Source: Pseudomonadota bacterium
Lineage (GTDB): Bacteria; Myxococcota_A; Polyangia; Haliangiales; Haliangiaceae
DNA length: 7,380 bases
Reading direction: 5' to 3'
NCBI GenBank assembly: GCA_023430775.1
Contig: JAEYYY010000767.1
Location: 1 to 7,380 of the forward strand
Shown here in pieces: positions 5,041 through 7,380 of the stretch. Position 1 is the first letter of the stretch, and every line of letters begins with the position of its first letter. Position numbers and translations under genes: made by a program. Under the pieces are notes generated by a model. It saw nothing but the letters and a program-made list of their open reading frames with translations, was not told the origin of the DNA and ran no database searches.

Positions 5041-6846
5041 TTACCGCTGCAGGCCGTCGAACGCCACCACGCTGTCGTTGTGGAGCCCGGCGGCGTTGGC
5101 CTCGTCGGTGTCGATGTGCATGTCGAGGTCGTACTCGGGGTTCACCCGCACGATCACGTCGCCCATCGTCATCTCGCGATCGCCCTCGACGCGGACCTTG
5201 ATCATGTCCTTGTCGGAGACGCCGTAGTCCTTCGCCTGCTCGGGATTCATGTGGACGTGGCGGTGCGCCAGGATCACGCCGCCCTGGGTGGTCACCGTGC
5301 CGGCCGGCCCGCGCAGCGTCAGCCCCGGCGTGCCCTCGAGCTTGCCGCTCTCGCGCAGCGGCGGCGACACGCCGAGCACGAACGCATCGGTGCGCGCGAC
5401 CTCGATCTGCGTCTGCTTGCGCAGCGGATTGATGATCGCGACGCCGCGGATCTCGCCCTTCGGCCCGACCAGATCCACCGTCTCGCGCGTCACGTATTGA
5501 CCGGGCTGCGTGACATCGCGCTTCTTGGTCAGCTCGTAGCCCGGCCCGAACAGCGCATCGCAGTCCTGCCGGCTGAGGTGGATGTGGCGCACGCTGACGC
5601 CGATCGGAATCGGCCGCGCACGCACGCTGCGGATCGCACCGGTCGCACCGGATACGCAGCGCATCGCCTCGCGGGCGATCATGCGCTCCTCGTCGGTGCG
5701 CACGACGAGGATCTTCGTCGGCGACCGGTCCTTGCTGACCTCGACGATGCCGCCGCGATCCGCCGCGCGCTTCGTCTTGTTCGCTTCCTCGTCGAGCACG
5801 ACGCCCATGTAGAACAGGCCATCGCACACCTGCTGGCGCACGCGCACCGAGTTCTCGCCGATGCCGCCGGTGAACACGATCGCGTCCGCGCCGCCGAGGA
5901 TCGCGGCGTACGCGCCGATGTACTTGCGGATCCGGTGGACGAAGACCTCGATCGCGAGCCGCGCGCGCGGATCGCCTCCGTCGGCCGCCTTCTCGAGATC
6001 GCGGAAATCCGCGCCGATGCCCGACAGCCCCGCGAGGCCCGACTTGCGATTGAGCAGCTCGTCGATCTGCTCTCCCGTCATCCCGTCCTTCGCGAGGATC
6101 ATCGGGATCGCCGGATCGAGATCGCCGGAGCGCGTGCCCATGACGAGGCCCTCGAGCGGCGTCATGCCCATCGAGGTCTCGACGGAGATGCCACCGTCGA
6201 TCGCGCACACGCTCGCGCCACCGCCGAGGTGACAGGTCACGAGCTTGAGCTTCGAAAGATCGGTCTGCAGGTGCTCCGCCGCCGACAGCGCCATGAACTG
6301 GTGACTGGGGCCGTGGAAGCCGTAGCGACGAATTCCGCGCTGCAGGTACATCTCGTGCGGGATCGCGTAGCTGTACGCGTGGGGCGGCAGCTGCGCGTGG
6401 AACGCGGTGTCGAACACGGCGACGTGCGGCACGTCGGGGAACACCTCGCGCGCGGCGCGAATCCCGGCGAGGTTGACCGGGTTGTGCAGCGGCGCGAACC
6501 GCGCGCACTCGGCGATCACCTCCTCGACCTTGTCGTCGATCCGGATCGGCGCGATCAACCGCTCGCCGCCGTGGACCACGCGATGGCCGACCGCACCGAG
6601 CGAGCCGGGCTCCGCGAGCGGCCCGCCGGTCCGCCTCAGGTGCGCGAGGATCGCGCGCTGGACATCCGCCGCACTCGCCTTGTCGCCCGTGAACGGCACC
6701 TTGTCGCGCCCGCCCTCGTGGACGTGCTCCGCGTTCGGCGTGCCGACGCGCTCCACCGTACCCGCGGCGAGCCGCGCCTCGGTGTTCATTTCATAGAGGT
6801 TGTATTTGACGGACGTCGAGCCGACGTTGACCACCAGGACCTTCAT
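5041..6846 (-). CDS. ackA-pduL: Acetate kinase fused to PduL-type phosphotransacylase
   Basis: 601 aa in one uninterrupted frame. Residues 1-396 are a full-length acetate kinase (acetyl-P + ADP = acetate + ATP). With a constant offset of two from R89 to R239, the Methanosarcina thermophila catalytic residues appear as Arg89, Asp146, His178, His206 and Arg239. Asn7 and Lys14 align directly, and Glu386/387 lies in TDEERMIA. Acetate-pocket residues Val91, Leu120, Phe177 and Pro230 are kept. Residues about 412-601 are a PduL phosphotransacylase (acyl-CoA + Pi = acyl-P + CoA), unrelated in fold to Pta. Its metal-binding histidines appear in VRHIHLS (421, 423), AHRHVHM (528, 530, 532) and MHIDTDEAN (577), and Glu455 precedes VDLVGPKG. 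The linker is only about 15 residues. No N-terminal encapsulation peptide or microcompartment gene is seen, so a free cytoplasmic enzyme is likely. The gene starts 11 bp after the upstream glycosyltransferase-like gene, probably in one operon; no clear Shine-Dalgarno is present. Confidence 0.95.
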   Translation of the reverse strand: MKVLVVNVGSTSVKYNLYEMNTEARLAAGTVERVGTPNAEHVHEGGRDKVPFTGDKASAADVQRAILAHLRRTGGPLAEPGSLGAVGHRVVHGGERLIAPIRIDDKVEEVIAECARFAPLHNPVNLAGIRAAREVFPDVPHVAVFDTAFHAQLPPHAYSYAIPHEMYLQRGIRRYGFHGPSHQFMALSAAEHLQTDLSKLKLVTCHLGGGASVCAIDGGISVETSMGMTPLEGLVMGTRSGDLDPAIPMILAKDGMTGEQIDELLNRKSGLAGLSGIGADFRDLEKAADGGDPRARLAIEVFVHRIRKYIGAYAAILGGADAIVFTGGIGENSVRVRQQVCDGLFYMGVVLDEEANKTKRAADRGGIVEVSKDRSPTKILVVRTDEERMIAREAMRCVSGATGAIRSVRARPIPIGVSVRHIHLSRQDCDALFGPGYELTKKRDVTQPGQYVTRETVDLVGPKGEIRGVAIINPLRKQTQIEVARTDAFVLGVSPPLRESGKLEGTPGLTLRGPAGTVTTQGGVILAHRHVHMNPEQAKDYGVSDKDMIKVRVEGDREMTMGDVIVRVNPEYDLDMHIDTDEANAAGLHNDSVVAFDGLQR

Positions 6847-6857
6847 CGCCGGTCATG

Positions 6858-7380
6858 CTAGCCGAAGGCGGCGAGCAGCGGCGCGATCGAGGGAGCAGGA
6901 TCTGCGTCGCGAACCGGCGCTGCCAGCGCGGCCTCGATCGCCTTCGCGAACGCGTCGGGATCGTAGGGATCCGGTCCTGCGCCGTCGAGGCTGGCCATCG
7001 GCGAGGCGATGCTCGGCAAGCCACCGCGCAGCTCCGGCGGATAGGTCTCGCAGATCGCCGGGCACACGATGGCGTCGACCGGCGCGTCGTCGCTCGCCAC
7101 GCCCGGGAGCGCGAGCAACTCCGCCGGTTCGGTGCCCTCACCCGCGCGTACGACGAGCGTCAGGCCGAGGCGAGCGCTCGCAGCGAGCGCCGTGTCGACG
7201 CCATGGCGCGCGGCCGCGAGACCGGCGAGTCGGATGCGCTTGGTCCGCGTGCTCGCTGCCGCGAGTCTCGGTGCGGCGGCCATCGGCAGCGCCGCCAGCC
7301 GCGACTCGGGAATCCCGTCGGCGAGGCACAGCGACCGCGCGTATGGCCCGCGCACCAGGATCAGATCGGCGAGCACGCGC
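6858..7380 (-). CDS. Glycosyltransferase-like protein, C-terminal part (5' end beyond the window)
   Basis: The frame is open at the right edge and ends with TAG at 6860-6858, leaving about 174 visible codons. A GTG at 7376 could be read as a start, but the visible protein begins in mid-domain, so the gene almost certainly extends further. The layout resembles the second half of a GT-B fold family 4 glycosyltransferase. It has ADLILVRGPYARSL, then GIPESRLAALPM, then HGVDTALAASARLGLTLVV (the usual KG-D-L-A-region), then a GEG turn, and VCPAICETYPPEL where the family has PS-x-x-E-x-F. A late PDAFAKAIEAAL matches the usual C-terminal helix. The donor-binding motif is degenerate: the second Glu of EX7E is replaced by Gly and the KG before the helix is HG. 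Catalytic activity is therefore uncertain. Donor and acceptor cannot be inferred. Confidence 0.55.
   Translation of the reverse strand, partial: RVLADLILVRGPYARSLCLADGIPESRLAALPMAAAPRLAAASTRTKRIRLAGLAAARHGVDTALAASARLGLTLVVRAGEGTEPAELLALPGVASDDAPVDAIVCPAICETYPPELRGGLPSIASPMASLDGAGPDPYDPDAFAKAIEAALAAPVRDADPAPSIAPLLAAFG

Noticed and set aside
5041..6846. Bacterial microcompartment locus
   Set aside because: PduL domains often signal a microcompartment, but no shell protein gene or encapsulation peptide is visible; only this window could be examined.
5080..6861. 593-codon plus-strand open frame
   Set aside because: It lies antisense to ackA-pduL, which has unmistakable catalytic motifs. Its protein is a low-complexity mixture of Arg, Asp, His, Leu and Val, typical of the opposite strand of a GC-rich gene.
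1..7380. tRNA, rRNA, CRISPR, insertion sequence or prophage parts
   Set aside because: No cloverleaf, regular repeat-spacer series, transposase motif or terminal inverted repeats were seen on either strand.

Overview
This is a GC-rich window (roughly 68-70% G+C by eye) with five complete and two edge-truncated protein genes, most probably from a myxobacterium-like organism (Myxococcota). That placement is an inference. It rests on the base composition, on lipoprotein signals that run straight into Pro- or Gly-rich linkers, and on a planctomycete/myxobacterium-style cytochrome c lipoprotein. No tRNA, rRNA, insertion sequence, CRISPR array or integration site was found.

Left part (1-3058): two c-type cytochrome genes are transcribed divergently from a 105-bp gap. 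The minus-strand gene leaves the window at base 1. It encodes an exported protein with a PSCyt1-like N-terminal heme domain and a second CxxCH near residue 360. The plus-strand gene encodes a complete 455-aa di-heme lipoprotein that resembles the CcP/MauG/RoxA superfamily. Both should act outside the cytoplasm in electron transfer or oxidation; their substrates cannot be read from the sequence.

Middle part (3067-4919): three consecutive minus-strand genes encode paralogous small lipoproteins of 203, 202 and 207 aa. Each has a lipobox, a short conserved beta-like segment ending in Cys, a variable Pro-rich spacer, and a conserved domain of about 115 residues. They are tightly coupled: a Shine-Dalgarno overlaps the stop codon at the first junction, and a TGATG stop/start overlap lies at the second. 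I do not recognise the family. The first gene of the set has a hairpin that would bury its ribosome binding site.

Right part (5041-7380): a 601-aa in-frame fusion of acetate kinase (AckA) with a PduL-type phosphotransacylase lies 11 bp downstream of the C-terminal part of a glycosyltransferase-like gene that enters from the right edge. The fusion places both enzymes of the acetyl-CoA / acetyl phosphate / acetate + ATP route on one chain, and no microcompartment gene is visible nearby. It and the lipoprotein triplet are the two most interesting items here.
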